Part shown: piece by piece, positions 54,013-63,277 of the stretch
Layout of the letters: each line of letters begins with the position of its first letter
Position numbering within the stretch: the stretch's first letter is position 1
NCBI GenBank assembly: GCA_018402545.1
Contig: JAGYIL010000001.1
Location: 1,240,001-1,304,000 of the forward strand
From: Saccharospirillum sp.
GTDB taxonomy: Bacteria > Pseudomonadota > Gammaproteobacteria > Pseudomonadales > Natronospirillaceae
Length of the DNA: 64,000 nt
Reading direction: 5' to 3'
Notes under the pieces: generated by a model
Told to the model about the DNA's origin: nothing
Database searches by the model: none
The model's input: the letters and a program-made list of their open reading frames with translations, nothing else
Program-made: the position numbers and the translations under genes

Positions 54013-54936
54013 TCAGGCCGGCTTTTTCTGGCGGCGAGTATCAGAGTCGATGCCGCCTTCGATGGCCCACTCGGTAAAAGACTCCAGCGAGTGGTGCATG
54101 GTGCGTGCCTGCCATTTTTCGGTCAGGCTGTCTTCATTGGTGTAGTATTCGAACGCGCCGCCAAGCGGGCTGTTCACGTACCAGAAGTAAGCCGATGACA
54201 CTGGATGACGGCCTGGGCCTATGAAGGTGGACCACTTGCTCCGGGTCATCGCGATTCCGCCACCAATGACTTCATGGATATCCCTTACGGTGAAGGCAAC
54301 ATGGTTTAGGCCACGTCCGCGGTGTGGCAGCTTCAGCAGAAAGAGATTATGGTGACCGCCGCGGGCGTTCATGCGGAGAAAAACACCCCGGTCGATGTAC
54401 CGGTCAGACACCACAAACCCGAGCTGATCACAGTAGAACCGTTCCAGAGCTTCGAGCCCCTCAAGGTCATCAACAAAGAACACGGCATGACCAATGCTCA
54501 CTGGTTCAGCCTTGTCATATACCGGGCTGGGTTCATCGACACGACGCATGTCGCCGTATTGGTTGATGGGGGGGACGGTCAGCTCCACGCACTCTAATGT
54601 GCTGGGGACGATGCGGACGGTGAGTCCGTTCGGGTCCTGAAATTCCAATGCGTTGCCCAGGTCCCGAAACCCCGGAGAGCTACTCAGTTGCTGCCGGTAC
54701 TGGTCAAGGTCGGCTTCGGTTGCGACACCCCACACCATACGTCGCAGGGTAGGGCCCGGTTCGAAGGCGGGTGGCAGGCTCGGGTCATTTTTGTCAAACA
54801 GACGAACACGCGCACCGTTTTGAGTGCGATACTCGCCGGAATCTACTTTTGTTAACCCAAAGTCAGCCGCAAACTGTTCGCTGGCTGCGCGATCTTCAAT
54901 CCCAAATTCAAGTGCTTCTATACCGATCAGGCTCAT
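54013..54936 (-). CDS. VOC-family type I extradiol dioxygenase-like protein
   Basis: 307 residues, two VOC repeats (about 1-115 and 145-270). The iron ligands of type I extradiol enzymes are in place: His150 (SIGHAVFF), His212 (GLNHVAF) and Glu263 (GAFEYYTNED). It should cleave a catechol-like ring next to a hydroxyl. First gene after the IclR gene on the same strand, with 121 bases between, a gap in which I see no clear promoter. Confidence 0.88.
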   Translation of the reverse strand: MSLIGIEALEFGIEDRAASEQFAADFGLTKVDSGEYRTQNGARVRLFDKNDPSLPPAFEPGPTLRRMVWGVATEADLDQYRQQLSSSPGFRDLGNALEFQDPNGLTVRIVPSTLECVELTVPPINQYGDMRRVDEPSPVYDKAEPVSIGHAVFFVDDLEGLEALERFYCDQLGFVVSDRYIDRGVFLRMNARGGHHNLFLLKLPHRGRGLNHVAFTVRDIHEVIGGGIAMTRSKWSTFIGPGRHPVSSAYFWYVNSPLGGAFEYYTNEDSLTEKWQARTMHHSLESFTEWAIEGGIDSDTRRQKKPA

Positions 54937-55057
54937 AGCGTCCTCCAGGGGTGGACGCAGAGTCTTCAGCGGCGTCTCACCTTCATTGGATAGTCGAAAT
55001 TGTGTGGATTCTGCTGATTGGCAGAACCCTGTGCTCGTTTATTCTTGCGTCTACTGA

Positions 55058-55864
55058 TCAGGGAATAACCTTTCGTTCGTTACTTTGCCCCGAGTGACCG
55101 AGTAATCCGGAAATCGTAGTCGCCGCTTCGGCTACATAGGCCCGCAGTCGGTCCCGGTCTTCAACGGGTATTTCATGTACCGGAACCATGATGCTGACAA
55201 CGGCTTCAATATCGTTTTCATGGTTGAAAACCGGATACGCAATCGATGAAATGCCCAGCTGAAAGAAAGAGTCGCTGATGACATAACCCCGTTCGCGATC
55301 TTCCTGGATCAGATTCCACAGTGCTTCCCGCGTGCCGGGTGAACCCGGACTGTTGTCAGGCAGCTGCTCATTCGGGTAAAGCGCATCAAATGCCTGACGG
55401 GACAAGTCGCTGAGCAAAACCCGCCCGAGAGCCGTGCGATGCGCTGGCAGGCGGCTGCCAACACTGACGCGGCGAATGGTGGCATTGGCAGCGCTGACGC
55501 GAGCGACATAAATAACATCCTGACCGTCACGAACCGCAATGTGGCTGGAGCAGCCAGTGCGGTCACGTAACTGTTCAATGACTGGTTGACCCACCTGCAC
55601 GACATCAAGCGAGGCGACATATTCGAAGCCGAGCCTCAATACATTGACGCCGAGAGAATACAGGCCGGTCGCTTCATGACGTTTGATGAAGCCCATGTAT
55701 TCCAGCGTCTGGACAGCGCGATAGACAGTGGCCTTCGGCACATCGACCCGTGCACAGATATCCGCAAAGCTTAGTTCGCGATCGCTGCGGCTCAGTTCGA
55801 GCAATATGTTCAACCCGCGTTCCAACCCGGGTATCAGGTATTTTCGAGAGTCCTGTTCTGCCAT
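55058..55864 (-). CDS. IclR family transcriptional regulator of the aromatic region
   Basis: 268 residues from the ATG at 55864 with AGGA upstream; the frame extends to 55960 but no better site is there. Winged helix about 12-75 (GLERGLNILLELSRSD, ARVDVPKATVYRAVQTLEYM) and IclR effector domain after it. Probably controls both flanking operons. Palindromic half-sites GTTTCA/TGAAAC lie upstream of this gene (55951-55979) and upstream of the monooxygenase gene (61907-61941). Confidence 0.9.
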   Translation of the reverse strand: MAEQDSRKYLIPGLERGLNILLELSRSDRELSFADICARVDVPKATVYRAVQTLEYMGFIKRHEATGLYSLGVNVLRLGFEYVASLDVVQVGQPVIEQLRDRTGCSSHIAVRDGQDVIYVARVSAANATIRRVSVGSRLPAHRTALGRVLLSDLSRQAFDALYPNEQLPDNSPGSPGTREALWNLIQEDRERGYVISDSFFQLGISSIAYPVFNHENDIEAVVSIMVPVHEIPVEDRDRLRAYVAEAATTISGLLGHSGQSNERKVIP

Positions 55865-55950
55865 GTCCTGTCCTGCCTTCTGATTGTTGTATCGGTGTGT
55901 ATCAAGTAACTGCCTTGAACGCACCGGAGTGGCCTGACGAGCTATTAATA

Positions 55951-55979
55951 TATGAAACACTGTTTATCATTTGAATAAC
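55951..55979. promoter_or_regulatory. Putative IclR autoregulatory site
   Basis: TGAAAC at 55953-55958 and the imperfect palindrome GTTTATCATTTGAATAAC (55962-55979, outer GTT/AAC and inner TCA/TGA). The half-sites resemble those of the palindrome upstream of the monooxygenase gene. Confidence 0.4.
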
Positions 55980-56061
55980 CAATACTATATATTAATGGGT
56001 TCGTTCGTCAAGCATGTTGGCCTTTCTTCATTCTATTCTTATCGGTCTTCTTGCTGGTCTG

Positions 56062-57648
56062 TCAGGCACGTGCCGTTGCCACTAGCCGTTTGTCGCGCAG
56101 CTCTATGATTCGACGCAACAGTTGATGCTCCAGTGACGCACGAATGTTCTGGCTTCCCCGGTCACTCCAGAGATTATTCAGCTCGTGAGGGTCTTCAACC
56201 AGGCTATACAGCTCTCCATCCCCTGAGTGCTCGAACAGGGTCAGCCGCCAACTCTGGGTCACCAGGGTGTAAACTGCACTGGCAGCATCCGAGTCAGCAA
56301 AGACGTCGATACCCGGGTCTTCAATAAGGACAGAGGCGGCGGGCTTGCTCTGGTCGAAAATATCTCGCCCCTGAATGCCGACTGGAATGCGCAATCCAGC
56401 TCGTTGCAATATCGTTGGAGCGAGATCAATGGCACTGGCCAGTCGGGTACTGCATTGGCCGGCGCGCTCTTTCAGTTGTGGATCCTGCCAGATAAAGGGA
56501 ACCCGAATCAGGCTCTGAAAATGTAAACCGAGCTTGAGCAGGGAGCCGTGATCACCCATGTAATCACCGTGGTCAGAGGTAAAGGCAACCACGGTATCGT
56601 CTGCCAGTCCAACAGACGACAACTGCGCCATAACTTCGCCTATCGCATCATCAACCATGCTGATGCTGCCGTAGTTCAGCGCAATTGCTTTTCGGGCCTC
56701 ATCTTGCGAAACGGTGATGGGCCAGTGACTCTCCCTCTGTTCTTTGCCCCACCGATAGGCCGTCAGTGCGCTTGGTGACAACCCCTTGATGGCATCGACT
56801 GAATGATGGAACGATTCAGGTAACTCAATCTCCTGCGGATCGTACATAGACCAGTAGCGGCCGGGTGGCGTAAAGGGGTGGTGAGGGTCCGGGAACGAGA
56901 CGATGAGCACGAAAGGCGTTTTGTCATCTTGCTGGGCTAGAAATTCGCACGCCTGTTCCTGCACGTAACGGGTCGGGTAAAGGTGCTCGGGCAAGGCGGT
57001 GCGCCAGGCCTGTGGTGGCAGGGCCCCATAAGACGGATCCGTGGGCAGGGATGCTTGCGGGCCTCGTTTTGCAGCTGCCTCCGGGTCTTTTTCATTCAAC
57101 CAGGCGCTGTAGTGACCTTCTATCTGATCACCATGACCAATGCATAGCTTCACATGGTCAAACCCGTAATAGGGCAGCGGAATTTCCTGCTCAGGATGCT
57201 GCTGCCATTGCTGACGAATTTCGCACTCATATCGCTTGCCGGAACGCTGGCGTTTCATGCTGTTGCGGCTGTTGTCGCTCAGAGTATCACCCGTTCCTCT
57301 CTGTTCACGCTCTGGCGCCGGGATGTTGGTGACATTCTGAAAGTGGGCTTTACCGATGTAGCCGGTATTGTAGCCGGCGTCACGCAGTACATCCGCGAAA
57401 GTCAGGCTGTCCAGATCGAGTGGAATACCATTTTGACGAACACCGTTGACCGACGGCATTTGCCCCGTCATGAGCGCAGCGCGGTTGGGCTGGCAAATCG
57501 GGTTGGAAACATAAAACCGTTTGAAGCGCAGCCCGTCGCTGGCGAGCTGATCAATGTTCGGGGTTTTCACAATACGATTGCCGTAGCAACCGAGGTGATC
57601 AGCCCGTTGCTGATCGGTCATGAAGATCACAAAATTTGGTCGCTTCAT
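56062..57648 (-). CDS. Type I sulfatase (formylglycine-dependent, S1 family)
   Basis: 528 residues, no signal peptide seen, so probably cytoplasmic. Metal-binding FVIFMTDQQRADHLGCYG at the N-terminus and the maturation motif CQPNR(AALMTG) with Cys52 and Arg56, the residue converted to formylglycine. A second metal site is in FTSDHGDYMGDHG. It hydrolyses a sulfate (or less often phosphonate monoester) ester. Its place after the DctPQM genes suggests it acts on the imported compound; no maturase gene lies in the window. Confidence 0.9.
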   Translation of the reverse strand: MKRPNFVIFMTDQQRADHLGCYGNRIVKTPNIDQLASDGLRFKRFYVSNPICQPNRAALMTGQMPSVNGVRQNGIPLDLDSLTFADVLRDAGYNTGYIGKAHFQNVTNIPAPEREQRGTGDTLSDNSRNSMKRQRSGKRYECEIRQQWQQHPEQEIPLPYYGFDHVKLCIGHGDQIEGHYSAWLNEKDPEAAAKRGPQASLPTDPSYGALPPQAWRTALPEHLYPTRYVQEQACEFLAQQDDKTPFVLIVSFPDPHHPFTPPGRYWSMYDPQEIELPESFHHSVDAIKGLSPSALTAYRWGKEQRESHWPITVSQDEARKAIALNYGSISMVDDAIGEVMAQLSSVGLADDTVVAFTSDHGDYMGDHGSLLKLGLHFQSLIRVPFIWQDPQLKERAGQCSTRLASAIDLAPTILQRAGLRIPVGIQGRDIFDQSKPAASVLIEDPGIDVFADSDAASAVYTLVTQSWRLTLFEHSGDGELYSLVEDPHELNNLWSDRGSQNIRASLEHQLLRRIIELRDKRLVATARA

Positions 57649-57696
57649 CGCTCGTCCTCCGGCAACCCTGACCTTGAGTCAGAGTGCCTGGTGGGG

Positions 57697-59016
57697 TTAG
57701 TCAAACATCAGGCTCACAGGCCAGGTAACGATTTCCGGAAAGATGAACACAATGCCAATCGCCAGGAAATCGCAGATCAGAAACGGAACAGCCGCACGGT
57801 AGATATCCGACATGGTCGTGCCCTTTGGGGCGACTGCACGCATCACGAATAAGCCAGCACCCAGAGGAGGTGATGTCGAACCCGTTTCGATGGCGATCAG
57901 AAACAGGACGGCAAACCAGAGTGGGTCGAACCCGAACTGAATGACGACCGGAACAAAGATGGGCAGTGTAATCAGCATGATCGGTAAGGGCCCCATGAAC
58001 ATGCCCAGCACAACAATGCTCAGCACCATGGCAAGAACGATCAGTTTTGGGCTGACTGGCAAGCCCAGCACCATATCCATCATGCCGTAGGTAGCCCCTG
58101 TAAAGGCCAGCAACTGCGAAAATGCAATGGCGCCTGCAACAATCAGCAGAATCATTACTGAGATCATGGAGCTTTCGAACATGGATTCAGAGAAGCCTCT
58201 GAAGCTCAGTCGACGTTTGACAACCGCCAGCAGTACGGTCGCCACAGCCCCAGAAGCCGCCGCTTCGGTGGGTGTGGCAATGCCAAGAAATATGAAGCCA
58301 ACCACTGCGAATACGATGATTCCGACGGGGAAAATATTCAGTACAGTCGATTTCAGCTTTTCTGTCATCGGTGTGTGCGGTATATCAAACGTAGGCGCGA
58401 CATCCGGTTCAATGGTGCACCGAATCAGGATATAGCCCGCATATAACACCGCCATCAGCAAGCCGGGTACGATGATCGCGATCAACAACCGGCCAATCGA
58501 CAGTTCAGCCACCACACCCAGCACAACGGCCAGGGCGCTTGGCGGAATCATGATGGCCAGACCCGCCGAACCCAGAATTGGGCCCAGAGACATGGGTTTC
58601 TTGTAGCCGCGCTTTTCCATTTCCGGCACCAGACTGGAGCCGAGCAGGGCAACCGAACCCATACTGTTGCCGGTCAGGGTTGAAAACAACACGCCTCCAC
58701 CCACAGCCATAAAGGCCAAGCGACCACGAACCTTGCCAAACCATTTGTCTAGCGTGTCCATGACGTCTGTTGCAATGCCGGAGCGGAACATAACCTCGCC
58801 CATGATCATGAACATCGCAATAGGTACTAGGGTGAAACTGGTGAGAGCACCGGTGGTGTTAAGTACCAGTTGCTCAATGCCGGAGAAGCCACCCAGAAAA
58901 AAGTAGGAGCCGACAAGGTTGACGCTTAGAAAAGCAAATGCCACCGGCATTCCCAAGGCCATTAATACCAGCAGGGAGCCCAGTAGCAGGCTCAGTGTTT
59001 GCCACCATTCCATCAT
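57697..59016 (-). CDS. dctM: TRAP transporter large permease (DctM family)
   Basis: 439 residues, about 12 membrane segments. Conserved stretches SLLVLMALGMPVAFAFL, TGNSMGSVALLGSSLVPEM and GPILGSAGLAIMIPPSALAV. Forms the sodium-coupled channel with the small permease. It overlaps the small permease gene by four bases and precedes the sulfatase gene by 48. Confidence 0.94.
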   Translation of the reverse strand: MMEWWQTLSLLLGSLLVLMALGMPVAFAFLSVNLVGSYFFLGGFSGIEQLVLNTTGALTSFTLVPIAMFMIMGEVMFRSGIATDVMDTLDKWFGKVRGRLAFMAVGGGVLFSTLTGNSMGSVALLGSSLVPEMEKRGYKKPMSLGPILGSAGLAIMIPPSALAVVLGVVAELSIGRLLIAIIVPGLLMAVLYAGYILIRCTIEPDVAPTFDIPHTPMTEKLKSTVLNIFPVGIIVFAVVGFIFLGIATPTEAAASGAVATVLLAVVKRRLSFRGFSESMFESSMISVMILLIVAGAIAFSQLLAFTGATYGMMDMVLGLPVSPKLIVLAMVLSIVVLGMFMGPLPIMLITLPIFVPVVIQFGFDPLWFAVLFLIAIETGSTSPPLGAGLFVMRAVAPKGTTMSDIYRAAVPFLICDFLAIGIVFIFPEIVTWPVSLMFD

Positions 59017-59552
59017 GAGTGTGACCCCCAGCCCGGAGATCGCAATGAGCGGCCGTGGGTGATGGCCTGATCAATAAACTGCAGGGTCATCAGCACCATG
59101 GCTACCGGAAAAACAATCGTCAGCCATTGGCTTTTGGGGGCCAACAGGGTGGTTTCACGCATGCCAAACTCCCACTGATCCATAAAAACCACAACACCGA
59201 ACCAGGTGCTGACAAGGCACACGAGTGCGCAGGTCAGGCTGATGATGATGGCAAGCCAGGTCCTGACAGGCTCTGGTAACGCATCGGTCAGAATATCGAT
59301 GGCGACGTGCCGGTGTTTCTCCAGCATGTAGGGAGCGCCCAGAAACGTCATGTACAGCAACGAGTAACCACTGATTTCAATGACCCAGATTTGAGATTTT
59401 CCAAAAAAGAACCGCGACACAATTTCCAGGAATACGAACAGGGTGGCGCACAATAGAATTACAGCACTCAATCCAGCCAGGCTGACGTTAATCAGGCTTA
59501 GCCCTTGCATTGCTCTGGCATAAACACCCGTATCAGATCGCAAACTGCCCAT
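59013..59552 (-). CDS. dctQ: TRAP transporter small permease (DctQ family)
   Basis: 179 residues from the ATG at 59552, with AGGAG eight bases upstream. Four membrane helices; the ISGYSLLYMTFLGAPYMLEK segment and HRHVAIDILTD are the DctQ hallmarks. Partner of the large permease that follows. Confidence 0.9.
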   Translation of the reverse strand: MGSLRSDTGVYARAMQGLSLINVSLAGLSAVILLCATLFVFLEIVSRFFFGKSQIWVIEISGYSLLYMTFLGAPYMLEKHRHVAIDILTDALPEPVRTWLAIIISLTCALVCLVSTWFGVVVFMDQWEFGMRETTLLAPKSQWLTIVFPVAMVLMTLQFIDQAITHGRSLRSPGWGSHS

Positions 59553-59616
59553 GGAAATAACTCCTGTCGAAACAGACGTGAGCGGACCGGACAGACCGGT
59601 ACCGCTCACTTGAACT

Positions 59617-60594
59617 TCAATCTACCAGCATCGCTTTCAGTTCAGCGGCCAGTGCCGGATCTATCTTGGTGGCCAGATCATCCCAGGCCTGATCAAGTGC
59701 GATAGTCTGGTAATCCGCTGCGTCTTCCTCAGACAAACGGATTTCCTGGAAGCCCGCATCGGCTACTTCCTGGTTACCCTGGTCGATGATCGGCTGCCAG
59801 CCACTTTCCAGTTGTGGAGCCAGTTCATCACGCAAATAGGCCTGTACCCGAGTCTGCAAATCTTCTGGCAAACGAGACCAGCTGCGGGGGTTGATGATTA
59901 CATTGAACCCAGCCCGGTAGATGGCAGGTGTTATGTAGTAGTTGACCACATCTTCATACTGCTCGGCCCAGCCAAGGTTGCCCTGAACGAAGCCGTTGAT
60001 AACGCCGCGCTCCATGGCGGTGTAGATCTCGCCGATTGGCAGGACCAGTGGCTCTGCACCCAGCCCGCGAACGAAGGGCAGTACAGTCGGGAATACCCGG
60101 ATGCGCATGCCTTCAAGTTCCCGATGATCGGCCACTTCGTCTTTTAGGAAGATATAAAATTTCACATCAGTGGCAGGAATCTCGCCCAGATAAACCAGGC
60201 CCCGGTCAGCATGAATTTCAGTCATGCGGTCGAAGTAGCCAGTAGCGCGAATCTCTTCGTAGGTCTTCAGTGAAATGTTTGACGATGGTGACGAGGGAAC
60301 CAGGCCCGAGTAGTAGCTTGGACTCATCAATGCCATGTCCATCGAGCCGTTGCGTACTGCGTCGGCCATTCTGAACGGATCCATGATTTCCGGACCACCA
60401 CGCCAGTTCAGTTCCAACTCGCCTTCGAATTCAGCATTCATCGCGTCAATGAAGCGGACGAAGCCATCAGAGACCGCTGCGGTTTTGGGCGTGAATGACA
60501 CTACATTCATGCGAATTTCTTCCGCATGGGCGAAAGCCATCGCAGCCGATGAGGCCAGAACTAGGGCCAGTTTTGTCAGGGAACTTCTCATCAT
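59617..60594 (-). CDS. dctP: TRAP transporter substrate-binding protein (DctP family)
   Basis: 325 residues from the ATG at 60594, with GAGGA upstream; a longer frame to 60819 would run into the monooxygenase gene. Signal peptide of about 24 residues (AMAFAHAEE). The DctP fold includes the substrate-Arg region LEGMRIRVFPTVLPFVRGLG and VINGFVQGNLGW. It presumably binds an aromatic or sulfonated/sulfated acid, given the gene company. Confidence 0.9.
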   Translation of the reverse strand: MMRSSLTKLALVLASSAAMAFAHAEEIRMNVVSFTPKTAAVSDGFVRFIDAMNAEFEGELELNWRGGPEIMDPFRMADAVRNGSMDMALMSPSYYSGLVPSSPSSNISLKTYEEIRATGYFDRMTEIHADRGLVYLGEIPATDVKFYIFLKDEVADHRELEGMRIRVFPTVLPFVRGLGAEPLVLPIGEIYTAMERGVINGFVQGNLGWAEQYEDVVNYYITPAIYRAGFNVIINPRSWSRLPEDLQTRVQAYLRDELAPQLESGWQPIIDQGNQEVADAGFQEIRLSEEDAADYQTIALDQAWDDLATKIDPALAAELKAMLVD

Positions 60595-60691
60595 GACGTT
60601 ATCCTCGGTTGTAATTGTTAGATATGCTATCGAGTGTTTCGATGTTTTGTTTTTATGGTCTTCTGAGTCCAGTCCTTCGATAGTCAGCCGC

Positions 60692-61816
60692 TCAAGCCAG
60701 CGCGACATCCCAGGCGCTATAGCCGTAAACCCAGTCGGCGTTGCCCGCTTCCTTAAGCCAGTCATTAGCGCGAGACCCACGCTGAACTTTTGCTGTTCGC
60801 TCCTTGCGCGCTTGCTCATAGGTTTGCAATGCTGCTGTTAAGGTCTCGGGCTTGACCCCCTCCAGTGCTCTGGACAGGACCACGGCATCTTCAATCGCCA
60901 TGCAGGCCCCCTGTGCCATGAACGGGACCATAGGGTGCGCCGCGTCGCCCAGCAGTGTGGTATGTTCCTTTGACCATTGAGGCATGGGCTCACGCACATA
61001 AAGCGCCGATTTGGTAACGCTGTCACAGGCATTCAGCAGGGTTCTTACCTCCGGGTGAAAGTCCGAGTAGACCTCACGCAGCTCTTCGACATCGCCGGGC
61101 AATGTCCATGACTCTTCGCGCCAGTCATCCTGAGCGGTGGTGGCAAAGATGAATACTTCCTCGCCTCGTGTCAGGGGAAATACAACGACCTGACGGTCTG
61201 GGGTTGGCCCCCACCATTTGGTGAAGGAGTCCAGATTGGGAATGTCGACTTTGGAGCGGTCGATAACGGCACGGTAGGACACCAGGCCGGTAAAAACCGG
61301 TGAGTCATCGCCCCACAAAGACCGACGAACCGCGGAGTGAATGCCATCGCCACCGATGACCAGGTCGACCGTTTCCCGGGTGCCATCCTCGAAGTGGATA
61401 GTAGGCTGTGCCCCATTCTCGATGTGGCTCACCCGGGCACCCAGCCGAATGGAAGACTCCGGCAGTTTGTTTTCCAGAGCCCGCAGCAGATCGCCGCGAT
61501 GAATGGTGAGCTGGGGTGCCTGGTAGCGTTCTTCGGCCGACTGGTTCATTGGCAGGCGAGAGGTTTCCTCGCCGGTATCCCAGGTGCGACTGATGCGATA
61601 GTTGGGGCGTGCGGCCGTGTCGCGCAGGGTTTCACCGACACCGAGTTGGTCCAGAGCACGCACTGCGTTGGGAGTCAGATTCACATCGGCACCGATGCGC
61701 AGGAACTGACTGGCCTGTTCAAAGACGCTTACGTCGTACCCTTGTTTCTGCAGGGCGATTGCTGCGCATAACCCGCCGATGCCACCACCGCAAATTCCAA
61801 TTTTTAATCCGCTCAT
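60692..61816 (-). CDS. FAD-dependent aromatic monooxygenase (NicC/salicylate hydroxylase-like)
   Basis: 374 residues, class A flavoprotein. FAD motif GGGIGGLCAAIALQKQGYDV at the N-terminus, the DG motif in VIGGDGIHSAVRRSLWG, and GDAAHPMVPFMAQGACMAIE. The end (KVQRGSRANDWLKEAGNADW followed by VYGYSAWD) strongly resembles 6-hydroxynicotinate 3-monooxygenase. It hydroxylates, possibly with decarboxylation, an aromatic acid using NAD(P)H. No nicX-type dioxygenase is nearby, so nicotinate itself is unlikely. First gene of the TRAP-sulfatase operon. Confidence 0.88.
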   Translation of the reverse strand: MSGLKIGICGGGIGGLCAAIALQKQGYDVSVFEQASQFLRIGADVNLTPNAVRALDQLGVGETLRDTAARPNYRISRTWDTGEETSRLPMNQSAEERYQAPQLTIHRGDLLRALENKLPESSIRLGARVSHIENGAQPTIHFEDGTRETVDLVIGGDGIHSAVRRSLWGDDSPVFTGLVSYRAVIDRSKVDIPNLDSFTKWWGPTPDRQVVVFPLTRGEEVFIFATTAQDDWREESWTLPGDVEELREVYSDFHPEVRTLLNACDSVTKSALYVREPMPQWSKEHTTLLGDAAHPMVPFMAQGACMAIEDAVVLSRALEGVKPETLTAALQTYEQARKERTAKVQRGSRANDWLKEAGNADWVYGYSAWDVALA

Positions 61817-61906
61817 GCTTCACCTGTCTGTTGTTCGTTGTTGCCGCGGCTGTTGTGAATGGAGCCGCATCGTTTTTCAGGTTTGTTACTTGCTAATTTC
61901 GCACTT

Positions 61907-61941
61907 GTTTCAAATATGAAACTATGTTTAATATATGATTC
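61907..61941. promoter_or_regulatory. Putative IclR operator pair upstream of the monooxygenase operon
   Basis: A perfect palindrome GTTTCA-aata-TGAAAC (61907-61922) is followed 19 bp on by a weaker version, GTTTAATATATGATTC (61926-61941). They lie 91 bases upstream of the monooxygenase start. Confidence 0.5.
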
Positions 61942-62014
61942 TGTTAATTTAGGCCGTTCCAGTGTTCAAGTCAACGCTGTTGGGCGGCTTTGTGTGTTTG
62001 TTTGTGAGGGCTTG

Positions 62015-63247
62015 TTAGCGCAGTGACATCAGGTTGAACGCCGGGTCAGCCAAATCGTTGGCTACGAGCGCACGACCATTGCTGATCCAGCGTTTTCCAA
62101 GCTTGATCGCCCGGGCCTGATTGAACGCGACCAGCTGGGTGAGTCGGTCCTGTTCATCCAGGTAGAAAAACACGGGTCCGGAGGAATCTTCCCGAATCAC
62201 ACAGCGGGAGCCCGGCACTGGAATACCAAGCATCTGGATGTTGGTCTGGTACTGGTCAGACCACAGCCAGGCCGGCTCGTCGTATCGGTCTGATTGTCCA
62301 AGCAGTGCACGGGCCACGGTCATGGACTGGTTTTGCGCATAGGCCCATGACTGCAGGCAAAGGCCCAGCTGCGGATGCTGAGCAATATCGCCGGCGGCAA
62401 AAATGTCCGGGTTTGACGTTCGGCCCTGGTCATCCACTACCACGCCCTGTTCTATGGCAAGGCCAGCTTGTCTGGCGAGGTCCAGATTAAAGCTGACCCC
62501 AGTACCGACCAGCACCAGATTGGTGGTCAGAGGGGCTAGTCCATTAGCAGAGACATTAACCTGGCTCTTTGGGGCTGGATCCAGAGACAAGTCAGTGCAT
62601 CCCAGGTGCACCTGAACACCAGAGGCGCGGTGCAATTCCAGCAAGGCATTCGAGACCTCTTCGCCGACACTCCGGGCACATAGGCGGTCCTGGGCTTCAT
62701 AAACGCTGACGTCGAGTCCACGCCTGCGCGCACTGGCCGCAACTTCCAAGCCTATCCAGCCACCGCCAATCACCGCCAGATGAGGGGTGCTGCCAAGGGC
62801 CTCGCGCAGCGCCAACGCATCCTTCCAGCTGCGCAGCGTGACGACTCCCGGAATGTCAGACCAGGCGTCGACTGGAATCCGGGCGCGAGCGCCTGTTGCC
62901 AGAACCAGTTGGTCATATCGCAGGGCGGTGCCATCGTCGAGCGTCAGTGTGCGGGCTCGTGCATCCAGCGTTTTAGCCGTTCGGGGGCGCTGCCAATGAA
63001 TGTCCAGTGCCCGAAGATCAGAGTCGCTAAACAGCCGTGGGAGTTCTGGTTCACCGGTCAGGGCCGCTTTCGACAAAGGCGGGCGTTCATAAAAGTCACA
63101 ATCTTCATCTGCAACTACGGTCAACTGTCCGTTGAAGCCCTCACGGCGAAGGGTTTTGCAGACCCAGCCGCCGGCTTGTCCGCCACCGACGACCACAATG
63201 TGACGGTTATCCGGCGTTTGATGTTGGGACGTGCTTGAATCAGTCAT
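62015..63247 (-). CDS. FAD-dependent ferredoxin reductase-like protein
   Basis: 410 residues. FAD motif VVVGGGQAGGWVCKTLRREG, the NAD motif VIGGGWIGLEVAASARRRGL, and GDIAQHPQ near the end of the FAD part, then a C-terminal reductase-type domain. This family passes electrons from NAD(P)H to a ferredoxin serving a ring-hydroxylating dioxygenase or P450; neither is in the window, so the partner is likely beyond the right edge. It sits 30 bases downstream of the SDR gene. Confidence 0.9.
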   Translation of the reverse strand: MTDSSTSQHQTPDNRHIVVVGGGQAGGWVCKTLRREGFNGQLTVVADEDCDFYERPPLSKAALTGEPELPRLFSDSDLRALDIHWQRPRTAKTLDARARTLTLDDGTALRYDQLVLATGARARIPVDAWSDIPGVVTLRSWKDALALREALGSTPHLAVIGGGWIGLEVAASARRRGLDVSVYEAQDRLCARSVGEEVSNALLELHRASGVQVHLGCTDLSLDPAPKSQVNVSANGLAPLTTNLVLVGTGVSFNLDLARQAGLAIEQGVVVDDQGRTSNPDIFAAGDIAQHPQLGLCLQSWAYAQNQSMTVARALLGQSDRYDEPAWLWSDQYQTNIQMLGIPVPGSRCVIREDSSGPVFFYLDEQDRLTQLVAFNQARAIKLGKRWISNGRALVANDLADPAFNLMSLR

Positions 63248-63277
63248 GACTTGGCTCCCGGTGTCACTGTGGGTTGT

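Noticed and set aside
60692-61816. A nicotinate degradation (nic) pathway
   Set aside because: Only the monooxygenase resembles NicC. No NicX-type dioxygenase, NicF amidase or NicE isomerase gene is present.
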